Source: Hydrogenophaga sp.
GTDB taxonomy: Bacteria; Pseudomonadota; Gammaproteobacteria; Burkholderiales; Burkholderiaceae_C
DNA length: 58,742 nt
NCBI GenBank assembly: GCA_020048405.1
Contig: JAIFMP010000093.1
Coordinates: forward strand, 1 to 58,742
Direction: 5' to 3'
Positions within the stretch are counted from its first letter, which is position 1. The number at the start of each line of letters is the position of its first letter. Shown piece by piece: positions 38,157-46,795 of the stretch. A program made the translations under genes and the position numbers. The notes below the pieces were generated by a model. That model was not told where the DNA came from. It made no database searches and worked only from the letters and a program-made list of their open reading frames with translations.

Positions 38157-39329
38157 TCAACGATTCCTGCCACCTCCACCCGCAGCTCCCGGTGGGCGGT
38201 ATTTGCCGCCTTTGGCGACCTTCTCGCGGTGTTTTTTCATGGCATCCGCACCGATGTATCCCTGCGAGGTTTTCAAGGGATCAGGCTGAATCTGTTCAGC
38301 AGTGGGCTGCTTTTTTCGACGGTCTATGAGCCCCTGCTGGGCCATTGGCCGACGTCCGGTGGGCGTGTTGCGAGGGGTGCGTGGCCGATCAACCGGCTGA
38401 GCCAGGCCAGCAGCGCGTGTCAGGTGACCGATATCGCTCTCATCGAGCTCAATCCAAGCTCCGCGCTTGAGGCCGCGTGGCAGCATGACGGCACCGTACC
38501 TGATGCGAATCAAACGGCTCACAGCGTGTCCCACTGCTTCGAACATTCGACGAACCTCGCGGTTGCGGCCTTCGGTAATTGTGACGCGGTACCAGCAATT
38601 GGCCCCGTCTCCCCCGCCATCCTCAATGGTGCCGAACTGGGCCATTCCGTCCGACAGTTTCACGCCCGCCAGGAGCTTCTGCTTCTCTTCGTTGTTAAGC
38701 GCTCCCAGCACCCGCACGGCGTACTCGCGTTCGAGCCCAAAGCGGGGGTGCATGAGCTTGTTGGCCAACTCCCCCGAACTGGTGAAGAGAAGCAATCCTT
38801 CAGTGTTCAGATCCAGGCGACCGACCGATTGCCATTTGCCCTGGTAAAGCCGGGGCAAGCGGCGGAAAACCGTGGGGCGATTTTGTGGGTCGTCGTGTGT
38901 CACAACTTCGCCCGCGGGCTTGTGGTACGCCAGCACCCGGGGCGGAGGAGCGTTCAAACGTACTCGGATGGGCTTGCCGTTGACTTTGACCACGTCACCG
39001 TACTGGACCCGCTGCCCCACATGCGCGGGCTCGCCGTTGACTGAGATTTTTCCCTCCAGGATCATTTGCTCCATTTCAAGGCGGGAGCCCATGCCCGCCT
39101 GCGCCAACACTTTGTGCAGCTTGGGGCTGTCTGCCTGCGGTAACAGCACCCGCTTGAGAGCAACGGTGGCAGGGGCATCCGGGTCCGCAACGGTGTCAAA
39201 AACACCGGTGACCACATCGGAGAAACGCAGAGGGCCAGCCTCGTCAAATACCGCAGCCTCAGGTTGGACTGACGTGTCGGCAGGGTGATACGCAGGGACT
39301 GCTTTGGATGAAGGCGGTTGCTGGGACAT
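38157..39329 (-). CDS. rluB: 23S rRNA pseudouridine synthase RluB-like
   Basis: This 390-residue RsuA-family enzyme forms a pseudouridine in 23S rRNA (position 2605 for RluB). After about 75 poorly conserved residues there is an S4 domain ([18 protein letters not shown]) and then the catalytic domain with [14 protein letters not shown]. The C-terminal 60 residues are basic and Gly/Arg-rich (GGGGRNR). The long N-terminal extension is typical of betaproteobacterial copies. It follows scpB by 20 bases, an order also kept in Gram-positive bacteria. Confidence 0.93.
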   Translation of the reverse strand: MSQQPPSSKAVPAYHPADTSVQPEAAVFDEAGPLRFSDVVTGVFDTVADPDAPATVALKRVLLPQADSPKLHKVLAQAGMGSRLEMEQMILEGKISVNGEPAHVGQRVQYGDVVKVNGKPIRVRLNAPPPRVLAYHKPAGEVVTHDDPQNRPTVFRRLPRLYQGKWQSVGRLDLNTEGLLLFTSSGELANKLMHPRFGLEREYAVRVLGALNNEEKQKLLAGVKLSDGMAQFGTIEDGGGDGANCWYRVTITEGRNREVRRMFEAVGHAVSRLIRIRYGAVMLPRGLKRGAWIELDESDIGHLTRAAGLAQPVDRPRTPRNTPTGRRPMAQQGLIDRRKKQPTAEQIQPDPLKTSQGYIGADAMKKHREKVAKGGKYRPPGAAGGGGRNR

Positions 39330-39349
39330 GTTTTTTCCGATTCAAGACT

Positions 39350-39997
39350 TCAGGGCAGCAGGCTGGTCTGCCCATGTTCAATAATTGACGCTTCAGCCCA
39401 CGCAGGCGAAGCCACGTTCGAGGGCTTGTTGGGCAAAAGATCTGGGACGGGCATGAACAGGTTGCGATCCTCAAGCCTGTCCACCAGCTTGTCGCCCAAT
39501 TCCGGCAGCTCATCCAAAGACCGCAGGCCGAGGTCATCCAGAAATTGTCGGGTGGTAGCAAACAAAGCAGGGCGACCGACTGCATCCCTGTGGCCAATCA
39601 CCTCCACCCAACCCCGGTCCTCCAGTTGTTTGAGCAATTGAGAATTGATGGTGACTCCGCGTATGTCTTCCATGTCACCCCGCGTAACAGGTTGCCGATA
39701 GGCAATGATTGCCAAGGTTTCCAGCGTGGCACGGGTGTACTTGGGAGGCTTTTCCGGATGCAATCGGTCGAGATAAGGGCGCATGTCCGGGCGAGTTTGA
39801 AATCGCCACCCCGATGCTGCGTGAACCAACTCCACCCCCCGGCCAACCCACAACTCCTGCAGTTCTGTCAGTAAACCTCTCACCTCCTCCGTCGACGCAT
39901 CGGGACCCAAAACCAGTTGCAGGTCTTTGACAGTAAGGGGGTGAGAGCTGCTGATCAAAGCAGCCTCAACGATGCGTGTGGCATGCGCCGGATTCAT
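39350..39997 (-). CDS. scpB: Segregation and condensation protein B
   Basis: ScpB is a double winged-helix protein that with ScpA bridges SMC heads in chromosome condensation. The 215-residue protein has [27 protein letters not shown], the block [21 protein letters not shown] in part, and [28 protein letters not shown] in part. The ATG at 39997 ([12 protein letters not shown]) gives the usual length. scpA is not adjacent; rluD lies 56 bases upstream on the same strand. Confidence 0.93.
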   Translation of the reverse strand: MNPAHATRIVEAALISSSHPLTVKDLQLVLGPDASTEEVRGLLTELQELWVGRGVELVHAASGWRFQTRPDMRPYLDRLHPEKPPKYTRATLETLAIIAYRQPVTRGDMEDIRGVTINSQLLKQLEDRGWVEVIGHRDAVGRPALFATTRQFLDDLGLRSLDELPELGDKLVDRLEDRNLFMPVPDLLPNKPSNVASPAWAEASIIEHGQTSLLP

Positions 39998-40053
39998 GGT
40001 GGGATCAAAAAGGAGTTGCCCAACAGCGGTCGGGAGAAAAGGCCAAGCGAATG

Positions 40054-41097
40054 TCAGCCTGCACTCGGGTCGAAGGTGGCTGGACCGAGCGAAGCCCAAT
40101 TGTAGTAGAGACCTTCTTCGACAAGGGTTTGTTGCATATCGGCGGGCAGCGCGGACGAAAAACTGAGATGCGCTCCTGAGATGGGATGCAGAAAATCGAG
40201 GCGCGTAGCGTGTAAGGCCTGCCGCTGCATGAGCGCGGTGGTATGCCCGCCGTAAACACTGTCGCCCACGATGGGATGCCCCAGCCAAGCAAGGTGAACC
40301 CGAATTTGGTGGGTTCGGCCGGTGAACAGTTTGCAACCCAGCAAGCTGGTTTGTGGGCTCCCGTCCAGTAATCTGAACAGGGTTTTGGCTGGTTTGCCAC
40401 TGGTTTGGTCCGAGCGCATCACGGCCATGCGGATTCTGTTGGCGGGGTCCCGCCCCAAAGGCTGATCCACTGAGACCAGCTGACCATAGCGGCGCCACTC
40501 GCGTTCGGCCAAGGCGAGGTAATAGCGGTTGACTGTTCGGCCCGCAATCTGCCTTGACAGGCCATCCACTGCAGCACGTGTTTTGCCCACCATCATCAAA
40601 CCCGAGGTGTCTTTGTCCAGGCGATGAACGATCCCTGCTCTTGGGAGATCGGATGCACCTGCGTGATGCATCAACAAACCGTTGAGCAGCGTGCCAGTCC
40701 AGTTTCCAGCAGCTGGGTGCACCACCAATCCTGCGGGTTTGTTGATCACGATGACATGGTCGTCTTCAAACACCACATCCATTTCCAACGGCTCGGCCTT
40801 GAACGCCTGTGCCTGGGGCGTCGGGCGTAAATTGACCGTAAGACATTGACCCGCCTGTACCTTGGCAGAGGCTTTGCTGGCTACGCGACCAGAGTCAGAC
40901 ACATCGCCCTGAATCAGCAGTTGCTGCAGGTATGAGCGGGAAAACTCGGGTATGCACTCGGCCAGGCACTTGTCCAACCTGTGACCATGCATTTGCGGTG
41001 GCACGATCACAGACCTGACCTCGGTATCGAAGTCCGGGTCGGAGGGGCTTGCCTGGGACGGGCTTCCACGGTCGATCGATATAATTTCAGCGTTCAA
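40054..41097 (-). CDS. rluD: 23S rRNA pseudouridine synthase RluD
   Basis: RluD makes pseudouridines 1911, 1915 and 1917 in helix 69 of 23S rRNA. The 347-residue protein has an N-terminal S4 domain ([25 protein letters not shown] in part), the catalytic HRLDKDTSG with Asp161, and [23 protein letters not shown] in part near the end. It is divergent from bamD with 30 bases between starts, the same rluD-bamD pairing seen in E. coli. Confidence 0.96.
   Translation of the reverse strand: MNAEIISIDRGSPSQASPSDPDFDTEVRSVIVPPQMHGHRLDKCLAECIPEFSRSYLQQLLIQGDVSDSGRVASKASAKVQAGQCLTVNLRPTPQAQAFKAEPLEMDVVFEDDHVIVINKPAGLVVHPAAGNWTGTLLNGLLMHHAGASDLPRAGIVHRLDKDTSGLMMVGKTRAAVDGLSRQIAGRTVNRYYLALAEREWRRYGQLVSVDQPLGRDPANRIRMAVMRSDQTSGKPAKTLFRLLDGSPQTSLLGCKLFTGRTHQIRVHLAWLGHPIVGDSVYGGHTTALMQRQALHATRLDFLHPISGAHLSFSSALPADMQQTLVEEGLYYNWASLGPATFDPSAG
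41080..41085 (+). promoter_or_regulatory. Candidate -10 element for bamD
   Basis: A perfect TATAAT lies 43 bases before the bamD start, inside the first codons of rluD on the other strand. I see no good -35 at 17 bases, so it may be an activator-dependent or extended promoter, or chance. Confidence 0.4.
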
Positions 41098-41127
41098 ACC
41101 AGTGTTTCCAGCTCTAGAAAGGGTGTC

Positions 41128-41937
41128 ATGTCAGGCCCCAAATTATCGTACCGCCCCGGTGCGCTCGCTGCCAGCGCATTGTTCGCACTGGCCGGGTGCT
41201 CTTCCACCCCCGCCGACCCGACAGTCAACTGGAGCCCTCAAAAAATCCAGTCGGAAGCGCTCGATGAACGCAAAGCCGGCAACTTCACCAAAGCTGTAAC
41301 CCTGCTTGAGAAACTGGAAGGCCGCGCGGCAGGCACCCCACTGGCTCAGCAAGCACAACTCGACAAGGCATACGCACATTACAAATCTGGCGAGGTGGCG
41401 CAGGCACAAGCCACGCTCGATCGCTTCATGAAAATGCACCCCGCCAGCCCAGCGCTGGACTACGCGCTGTACCTCAAAGGCTTAGCCAGCTTCAACGACA
41501 ACTTGGGCCTCTTTGGCTTTCTGTCCCGGCAGGAGTTGTCCGAACGCGATCAGCAAGCGGCCAAAGAGTCATTCGAGTCGTTTCGCGAGTTGGTCACACG
41601 GTTTCCTGAGTCCAGGTATGCACCTGACAGTCGCCTGCGCATGACATACACGGTCAATTCGTTGGCTGCGCACGAGGTCCACGTGGCCCGATACTATTTT
41701 GGCCGAGGAGCCTATGTGGCAGCGGTCAACCGCGCCCAAGCCGCATTGACCGATTATTCCGGGGCTCCTGCTGCTGAAGAAGCGCTTTTTTTGCTTTACA
41801 AGTCTTACGACGCGTTGGGCATGGCCAGTTTGCGTGACGATGCCAAACGTGTGCTGACACACAATTTTCCCAAGTCGGATTACCTGTCCGGCGTGGCCCC
41901 AGCATCCGACAAAGGTCCCTGGTGGAAACTCTGGTGA
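41128..41937 (+). CDS. bamD: Outer membrane assembly lipoprotein BamD
   Basis: BamD is the essential lipoprotein of the BAM complex. The 269-residue precursor has a lipobox LAGC (Cys24), then five TPR-like units. Signature pieces include YKSGEVAQAQATLDRFMKMHP, YALYLKGLASFND and FRELVTRFPESRYAPD. GAAAGGG lies before ATG 41128. It is divergent from rluD. The C-terminus ends GPWWKLW, typical of betaproteobacterial BamD. Confidence 0.96.
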   Translation: MSGPKLSYRPGALAASALFALAGCSSTPADPTVNWSPQKIQSEALDERKAGNFTKAVTLLEKLEGRAAGTPLAQQAQLDKAYAHYKSGEVAQAQATLDRFMKMHPASPALDYALYLKGLASFNDNLGLFGFLSRQELSERDQQAAKESFESFRELVTRFPESRYAPDSRLRMTYTVNSLAAHEVHVARYYFGRGAYVAAVNRAQAALTDYSGAPAAEEALFLLYKSYDALGMASLRDDAKRVLTHNFPKSDYLSGVAPASDKGPWWKLW

Positions 41938-41980
41938 AAACACCCCTGAAAGAGCCCTTGTTCGCGAAGGGTAAAGGCTA

Positions 41981-42739
41981 ATGGCGGCAGCCCTTCGCAT
42001 CACCGCGGGAACGGGCCTGCACAAAGGCGACCGTGACTACCAGCAAGACCAGGTAGCGCTCTGGGTGCACCCCGGCATCAAACAGTGCGTTCTGGCGGTG
42101 GTGGCCGATGGTATGGGGGGACGCAGCGGTGGTCGCAAGGCGTCCGACCAGGTGCTGATGACTGCCAAGCAACTGTTCGAGCGTTATGCGCCCAACACCG
42201 ACTCTCCCGATGAGCTGCTGCTGCGCGTTGCGCAGGAAGCCCACATGGTCATTCGCCTCACGGCAGCGTCAGCTGAGCAGGAGCCGCACAGCACATTGGC
42301 GGCATTTCTTCTCACCCCCGAATCGGCCTGCCACTGGGTTCATGCAGGGGATTCCCGCATCTACCACTTCCGTCGTGGCAAGTTGATACACCGCACCAGC
42401 GATCACTCATACGTGCAGAGCCTGGTAGACCGTGGTGCGCTGACAGAGGAACAGGCCAGAAACCATCCCCAATCCAATGTGCTGATGGGTTGCCTCGGAA
42501 CTGAGGCCGATCCCCCTGTGACAACCCACACCATCGATGCCATTTTGGCTGGTGATGCACTGATGGCTTGCAGCGATGGTGTTTGGCATTATTTTTCCGA
42601 TGCTGAATTGAGCCAAATTCTCACGCTGTACAGCGCTAAAGAGGCATGTGAACGCCTGATAGACATCGCCCGGTCGCGGGCCAACGGCTATGGAGACAAC
42701 CTGTCGGTGATTGTGGTCAAGTTCGAGTTGCCGACCTGA
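41981..42739 (+). CDS. PP2C-type serine/threonine phosphatase
   Basis: This 252-residue protein is a stand-alone PP2C phosphatase that needs two metal ions. The motifs are in order: GDRDYQQDQ (Asp23), VADGMGGRSGG (Asp43), HAGDSRIYHFR, LGTEADPPV, CSDGVW and GDNLSVIVV. No membrane segment or sensor domain is present. No cognate Ser/Thr kinase lies in the window, so the target is unknown. It follows bamD by 43 bases on the same strand and converges with zapE. Confidence 0.9.
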   Translation: MAAALRITAGTGLHKGDRDYQQDQVALWVHPGIKQCVLAVVADGMGGRSGGRKASDQVLMTAKQLFERYAPNTDSPDELLLRVAQEAHMVIRLTAASAEQEPHSTLAAFLLTPESACHWVHAGDSRIYHFRRGKLIHRTSDHSYVQSLVDRGALTEEQARNHPQSNVLMGCLGTEADPPVTTHTIDAILAGDALMACSDGVWHYFSDAELSQILTLYSAKEACERLIDIARSRANGYGDNLSVIVVKFELPT

Positions 42740-42778
42740 GTTCAGGTGGCGATGGGGGCGGATCGATGCGCCACGCGC

Positions 42779-43876
42779 TCACGTGATCCGCGTGTCCACC
42801 AAGCGATGAGGTTCCGCGAGAAATTCTGACGACTGCATTTCCACCAAGCGAGACACCGTTCGCGGAAATTCGTGCGACATCGGACCTTCGGTGTACAACT
42901 GCTCGGGCGGTACCGCTGCCGACATCACCAGCTTGACCTTGCGGTCGTACAGCACGTCAATCAACCACGTGAAGCGGCGCGCTTCACTGGCCATCCGCAC
43001 TTCCATCTGCGGAACGTTGCTCAGCATCAGGGTGTGAAACTGCGTGGCCAGTTCCAGGTAGTCGTTTTGCGACCTGGGACCACCGCACAGGGTCTTGAAA
43101 TCAAACCAAATCAAACCGCCGGCTCGGCGGTGGGCGTGTATTTTGCGAGCCTCGATGGTCATCACGGGTGACTCATCAGCCGTTTCCGCCAACTCGTCGA
43201 ACGCCTTGACCATGGCGGCATCGGCCTCTTCCGTCAAAGGGCAGTGGTACAGGTTCACATGCTCGAGTGCCCGCCGCCGGTAATCGGTGCCGTTGTCGAC
43301 ATTGATGACCACCAGACGGCTTTTCAACAGTTCAATGGCCGGCAGGATGCGGTCGCGGTGCAGCCCGTCAGGGTACAGGCCATCAGGGTGGAAATTGGAC
43401 GTGGTCACAAACCCCACGCCGTGCTTGAACAATGAGTCGAGCAAGCGGTGCAACACCATGGCGTCGGTCACGTCGGCCACATGGAATTCGTCGAAGCAAA
43501 TGAGCTTGTAGCGCTCAGCCATGCGCTTGCCCAGCTCGTCCAGCGGGTTGACGGTGCCCTGCATGTCACGCAACTCGCGGTGCACCTCACGCATGAATTC
43601 GTGAAAGTGCAGCCGCGTTTTCCGCTTCAGGGGCACGGCGTTGAAGAAACAATCCATCAGAAAGCTCTTGCCGCGCCCTACCCCGCCAAACATGTAAACG
43701 CCCCGGGGAATTTCAGGGCGAATGAACAGCTTCTTCAGCGAATTCGAGCGGCGCTGCTTGTACGCAGCCCACTCGGTGGCGCACCGCTCCAGCTCGGCAA
43801 TGGCTCGCTCTTGCGCGGGATCACTGGCAAAGCCCCGGTCAACCAAGGCTTGTCGGTAGGCTGCGGTGACGCTCAC
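42779..43876 (-). CDS. zapE: Cell division protein ZapE (AFG1-like ATPase)
   Basis: ZapE is an ATPase that binds the constricting FtsZ ring and is needed under low oxygen and heat in E. coli. The 365-residue protein has Walker A FGGVGRGKSFLMD (about 63-75), Walker B LICFDEFHVADV and the sensor-like VTTSNFHPDGLYPDGL. It lies 13 bases after lpdA and may be part of the same transcript, a frequent betaproteobacterial order. Confidence 0.95.
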   Translation of the reverse strand: MSVTAAYRQALVDRGFASDPAQERAIAELERCATEWAAYKQRRSNSLKKLFIRPEIPRGVYMFGGVGRGKSFLMDCFFNAVPLKRKTRLHFHEFMREVHRELRDMQGTVNPLDELGKRMAERYKLICFDEFHVADVTDAMVLHRLLDSLFKHGVGFVTTSNFHPDGLYPDGLHRDRILPAIELLKSRLVVINVDNGTDYRRRALEHVNLYHCPLTEEADAAMVKAFDELAETADESPVMTIEARKIHAHRRAGGLIWFDFKTLCGGPRSQNDYLELATQFHTLMLSNVPQMEVRMASEARRFTWLIDVLYDRKVKLVMSAAVPPEQLYTEGPMSHEFPRTVSRLVEMQSSEFLAEPHRLVDTRIT

Positions 43877-43889
43877 AGCGTATGCCTGC

Positions 43890-45320
43890 TCAGAAGTTGA
43901 GGGTTCGCTTGTCCACCGCCAGGGCAGCTTCTTTGGTGGCTTCGCTCAACGAAGGGTGGGCATGGCAGATGCGGGCAATGTCTTCGGCGCTGGCACGGAA
44001 TTCCATGGCGACCACGGCTTCTGAAATCAACTCCGAAGCCATGGGGCCCACGATGTGCACGCCCAAAATCTCGTCGGTGGTGGCGTCTGCCAGGAACTTC
44101 ACCATACCGGTGGTGTCACCCAGCGCACGGGCGCGCCCGTTGGCCAGGAACGGGAACGTACCAGCCTTGTATTTGACGCCGTCGGCTTTGAGTTGCTGCT
44201 CGGTGCGGCCCACCCAAGCAATTTCCGGGCTGGTGTAGATGACCCAGGGCACGGTGTTGAAGTTGACGTGGCCGTGCTGACCCGCAATTCGCTCGGCCAC
44301 AGCAACGCCCTCCTCTTCCGCCTTGTGGGCCAGCATGGGGCCACGGACCACATCGCCCACCGCCCACACGCCGGGCAGGTTGGTTTTGCAGTCGCCGTCC
44401 ACCACGATGGCGCCACGCTCGTCCAGTTGCAGGCCAACGCCTTCGGCATTCAAACCAATGGTGTTGGGCACGCGGCCAATGGAGACGATCAGCTTGTCCA
44501 CAGCCAGCTCAACTGCTTCGCCCTTGGAGTTGGTGTAAGACACATTGACGCCCTTCTTGCCGACCTTGATGTCGCCGACTTTCACGCCCAGCTCGATCTT
44601 CAGGCCTTGTTTGTCGAAGGCTTTTTTGGCTTCTTTGGCAATTTGCTCGTCCACCGCGCCCAGGAATGTGGGCAGGCCTTCGAGGATGGTGACTTCGGCA
44701 CCCAGACGGCGCCAGACCGAGCCCATTTCCAGGCCAATCACGCCAGAGCCGATCAAACCCAACTTCTTGGGCGTGGCGCCGATGCGCAGAGCGCCGTCGT
44801 TGGACAGCACGTTGACTTCGTCAAACGGCGTGCCGGGCAGTGCACGGGCGTTGGAGCCAGTGGCCAGAATGACCTGTTTGCCGACAACGGTTTCTTCGGT
44901 GGCACCAGCCACCTTGATTTCATATCCACCACCTTCAGCAGCCTTCACGAACGAACCACGCCCGTGGAAAAAGCTGACCTTGTTCTTTTTGAGAAGGTAC
45001 AGGATGCCGTCGTTGTTTTGCTTCACCACAGCGTCTTTGCGGGCCACCATTTTGGCCACGTCCATCTTCACCGTTCCGGTGGAAATGCCGTGATCGGGAA
45101 AGTGGTGGTTGGCCTGCTCGAAATGCTCGGACGATTGCAGCAGCGCCTTGGACGGAATGCAACCCACGTTGGTACAGGTACCGCCGGGTGCAGGGCCGCC
45201 CTTGTCGTTTTTCCACTCGTCGATGCACGCGACGTTGAAACCCAACTGGGCTGCACGGATGGCAGCAATGTAGCCACCGGGGCCGCCACCGATGACGACG
45301 ACGTCAAACTGTTTGCTCAT
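43890..45320 (-). CDS. lpdA: Dihydrolipoyl dehydrogenase (E3)
   Basis: E3 reoxidises the lipoyl arms of 2-oxoacid dehydrogenases with FAD and NAD+. The 476-residue protein has the FAD motif [13 protein letters not shown], the redox pair Cys49/Cys54 in [15 protein letters not shown], the NAD motif [14 protein letters not shown] and the C-terminal His-Glu dyad in [20 protein letters not shown] precedes the ATG. It is the third gene of the odhA-odhB-lpdA operon, separated from odhB by a repeat and a long hairpin. Confidence 0.96.
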   Translation of the reverse strand: MSKQFDVVVIGGGPGGYIAAIRAAQLGFNVACIDEWKNDKGGPAPGGTCTNVGCIPSKALLQSSEHFEQANHHFPDHGISTGTVKMDVAKMVARKDAVVKQNNDGILYLLKKNKVSFFHGRGSFVKAAEGGGYEIKVAGATEETVVGKQVILATGSNARALPGTPFDEVNVLSNDGALRIGATPKKLGLIGSGVIGLEMGSVWRRLGAEVTILEGLPTFLGAVDEQIAKEAKKAFDKQGLKIELGVKVGDIKVGKKGVNVSYTNSKGEAVELAVDKLIVSIGRVPNTIGLNAEGVGLQLDERGAIVVDGDCKTNLPGVWAVGDVVRGPMLAHKAEEEGVAVAERIAGQHGHVNFNTVPWVIYTSPEIAWVGRTEQQLKADGVKYKAGTFPFLANGRARALGDTTGMVKFLADATTDEILGVHIVGPMASELISEAVVAMEFRASAEDIARICHAHPSLSEATKEAALAVDKRTLNF

Positions 45321-45369
45321 GTGTTCACCTCACGCCCCGACTCACCCATTCAAGGCGCTGAGGCAAATA

Positions 45370-45426
45370 TGTAATAAATAGCTAAGAAGTACCGCCAGTA
45401 AAGCAGTGGAGGCCAAAATTGTTATA
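45370..45426 (+). repeat. Comamonadaceae-type intergenic repeat, copy E
   Basis: ATAGCT (45378-45383), 17 bases, AAGCA (45401-45405), 4 bases, AGGC (45410-45413), CAAAATT. Its right end is one arm of a perfect hairpin (45407-45440). It fills the odhB-lpdA gap. Confidence 0.7.
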
Positions 45427-45440
45427 AATTTTGGCCTCCA
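45407..45440 (-). terminator. Perfect 14-bp hairpin between odhB and lpdA
   Basis: TGGAGGCCAAAATT (45407-45420) pairs perfectly with AATTTTGGCCTCCA (45427-45440) around a 6-base loop. It starts 7 bases after the odhB stop. The A/T-rich inner part replaces a classic T run, so it could terminate partly, or protect the odhAB message and set the E3 level. Confidence 0.55.
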
Positions 45441-45446
45441 GGTCGA

Positions 45447-46718
45447 TCAGATACCGAACAGCAAGCGTGATGGGTCTTCCAGCGCTTCCTTCATGGCCAC
45501 CAAGCCCAGCACGGCTTCGCGACCGTCGATGATGCGGTGGTCGTAGCTCATGGCCAGGTAGTTGATGGGGCGGATCACGATTTGCCCGTTCTCCACCACG
45601 GCGCGGTCTTTCGTGGCGTGCACCCCCAGAATGGCCGACTGAGGTGGGTTGATGATGGGCGTGGACAGCATGGAGCCGAACGTCCCACCGTTGGAGATGG
45701 AGAACGTGCCGCCGGTCATTTCTTCAATGCCCAGCTTGCCGTCAGCAGCCTTCTTGCCGAACTCGGCAATCTTCTTCTCGATGTCAGCAAAGCTCATCTG
45801 GTCTGCATTGCGCAGGATGGGCACCACCAAGCCGCGGGGCGAGCCCACGGCAATACCGATGTCGAAGTAACCGTGGTAGACGATGTCGTTGCCATCGACG
45901 GACGCGTTCAGCACGGGGTACTTTTTCAGGGCGTGCACCGCAGCTTTGACGAAGAAGCTCATGAAGCCCAGCTTGCAGCCGTGCTCTTTTTCGAACTTTT
46001 CCTGGAATTTCTTGCGCATGTCCATCACAGGAGCCATGTTCACTTCGTTGAACGTGGTCAGGATGGCGTTGGTGGCTTGCGACTGCAGCAGACGCTCGGC
46101 CACGCGGGCACGCAGGCGGGTCATGGCCACGCGTTGCTCTGGGCGGTCACCCAGGTCAGGTGTGGCAGGGCCGGCCACTTGGGGCAGCACTTTGGTGGGC
46201 ACGCCGGTGGGAATGGCGACAGGTGCGGGCGCGGCCTTGGGCACATTGGCACCGGCGGCCACGGCCCCCAGCACATCGCCTTTGGTCACGCGGCCGTCTT
46301 TGCCGGTACCAGACACAGAGCCTGCAGCCATGCCGTTGTCGGCCATCAGCTTGGCAGCAGCAGGCATGGCCACACCGGCCATGCCGGTGCTGGCGAAGGC
46401 GGCAGGAGCAGCCACAGCCGCAGTAGCCGCCACGGGTGCAGCAGCTGCAGCGGCGGGTGCTGCCGCAGCGCCTTTGCCGTCAGAGTCGATGCGCGCGATG
46501 AGCTGGTCAGAAACCACCGTACCGCCATCGGCCACGACGATTTCGCTCAACATGCCGGCGGAGGGTGCGGGCACTTCCAGCACCACTTTGTCGGTTTCGA
46601 TTTCGATGAGGATCTCATCGACTGCGACCATGTCACCGGCCTTTTTCTTCCACGTCAGCATGGTGGCCTCTGCGACCGACTCAGACAGTTGTGGAACCTT
46701 GACTTCTACGATTGCCAT
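45447..46718 (-). CDS. odhB: Dihydrolipoyllysine succinyltransferase (E2 of 2-oxoglutarate dehydrogenase)
   Basis: This E2 protein (423 residues) passes the succinyl group to CoA. It has one lipoyl domain with the lipoyl lysine in [11 protein letters not shown], an Ala/Pro-rich linker, a peripheral subunit-binding domain ([29 protein letters not shown] in part), a second linker, and the catalytic domain ending with the active-site His in [18 protein letters not shown] lies before the ATG. It is 77 bases after odhA; that gap holds a GC-rich hairpin. Confidence 0.96.
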   Translation of the reverse strand: MAIVEVKVPQLSESVAEATMLTWKKKAGDMVAVDEILIEIETDKVVLEVPAPSAGMLSEIVVADGGTVVSDQLIARIDSDGKGAAAAPAAAAAAPVAATAAVAAPAAFASTGMAGVAMPAAAKLMADNGMAAGSVSGTGKDGRVTKGDVLGAVAAGANVPKAAPAPVAIPTGVPTKVLPQVAGPATPDLGDRPEQRVAMTRLRARVAERLLQSQATNAILTTFNEVNMAPVMDMRKKFQEKFEKEHGCKLGFMSFFVKAAVHALKKYPVLNASVDGNDIVYHGYFDIGIAVGSPRGLVVPILRNADQMSFADIEKKIAEFGKKAADGKLGIEEMTGGTFSISNGGTFGSMLSTPIINPPQSAILGVHATKDRAVVENGQIVIRPINYLAMSYDHRIIDGREAVLGLVAMKEALEDPSRLLFGI

Positions 46719-46748
46719 TTTTTGAATCCTTCAATTGGGTCATGCGGG

Positions 46749-46785
46749 GGCACCGGCCGGGCAGTTCTGGCCCGAGCGGGGTGCC
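46749..46785 (-). other. GC-rich hairpin between odhA and odhB
   Basis: GGCACC (46749-46754) pairs with GGTGCC (46780-46785), and inside it GGGC pairs with GCCC. No T run follows on the minus strand, so an intercistronic processing or stability hairpin is more likely than a terminator. Confidence 0.4.
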
Positions 46786-46795
46786 AGCCAAAAAA

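Noticed and set aside
39998..40498. Upstream extension of scpB into the rluD region
   Set aside because: The added residues are rluD sequence read in another frame; the ATG at 39997 gives the normal ScpB length.
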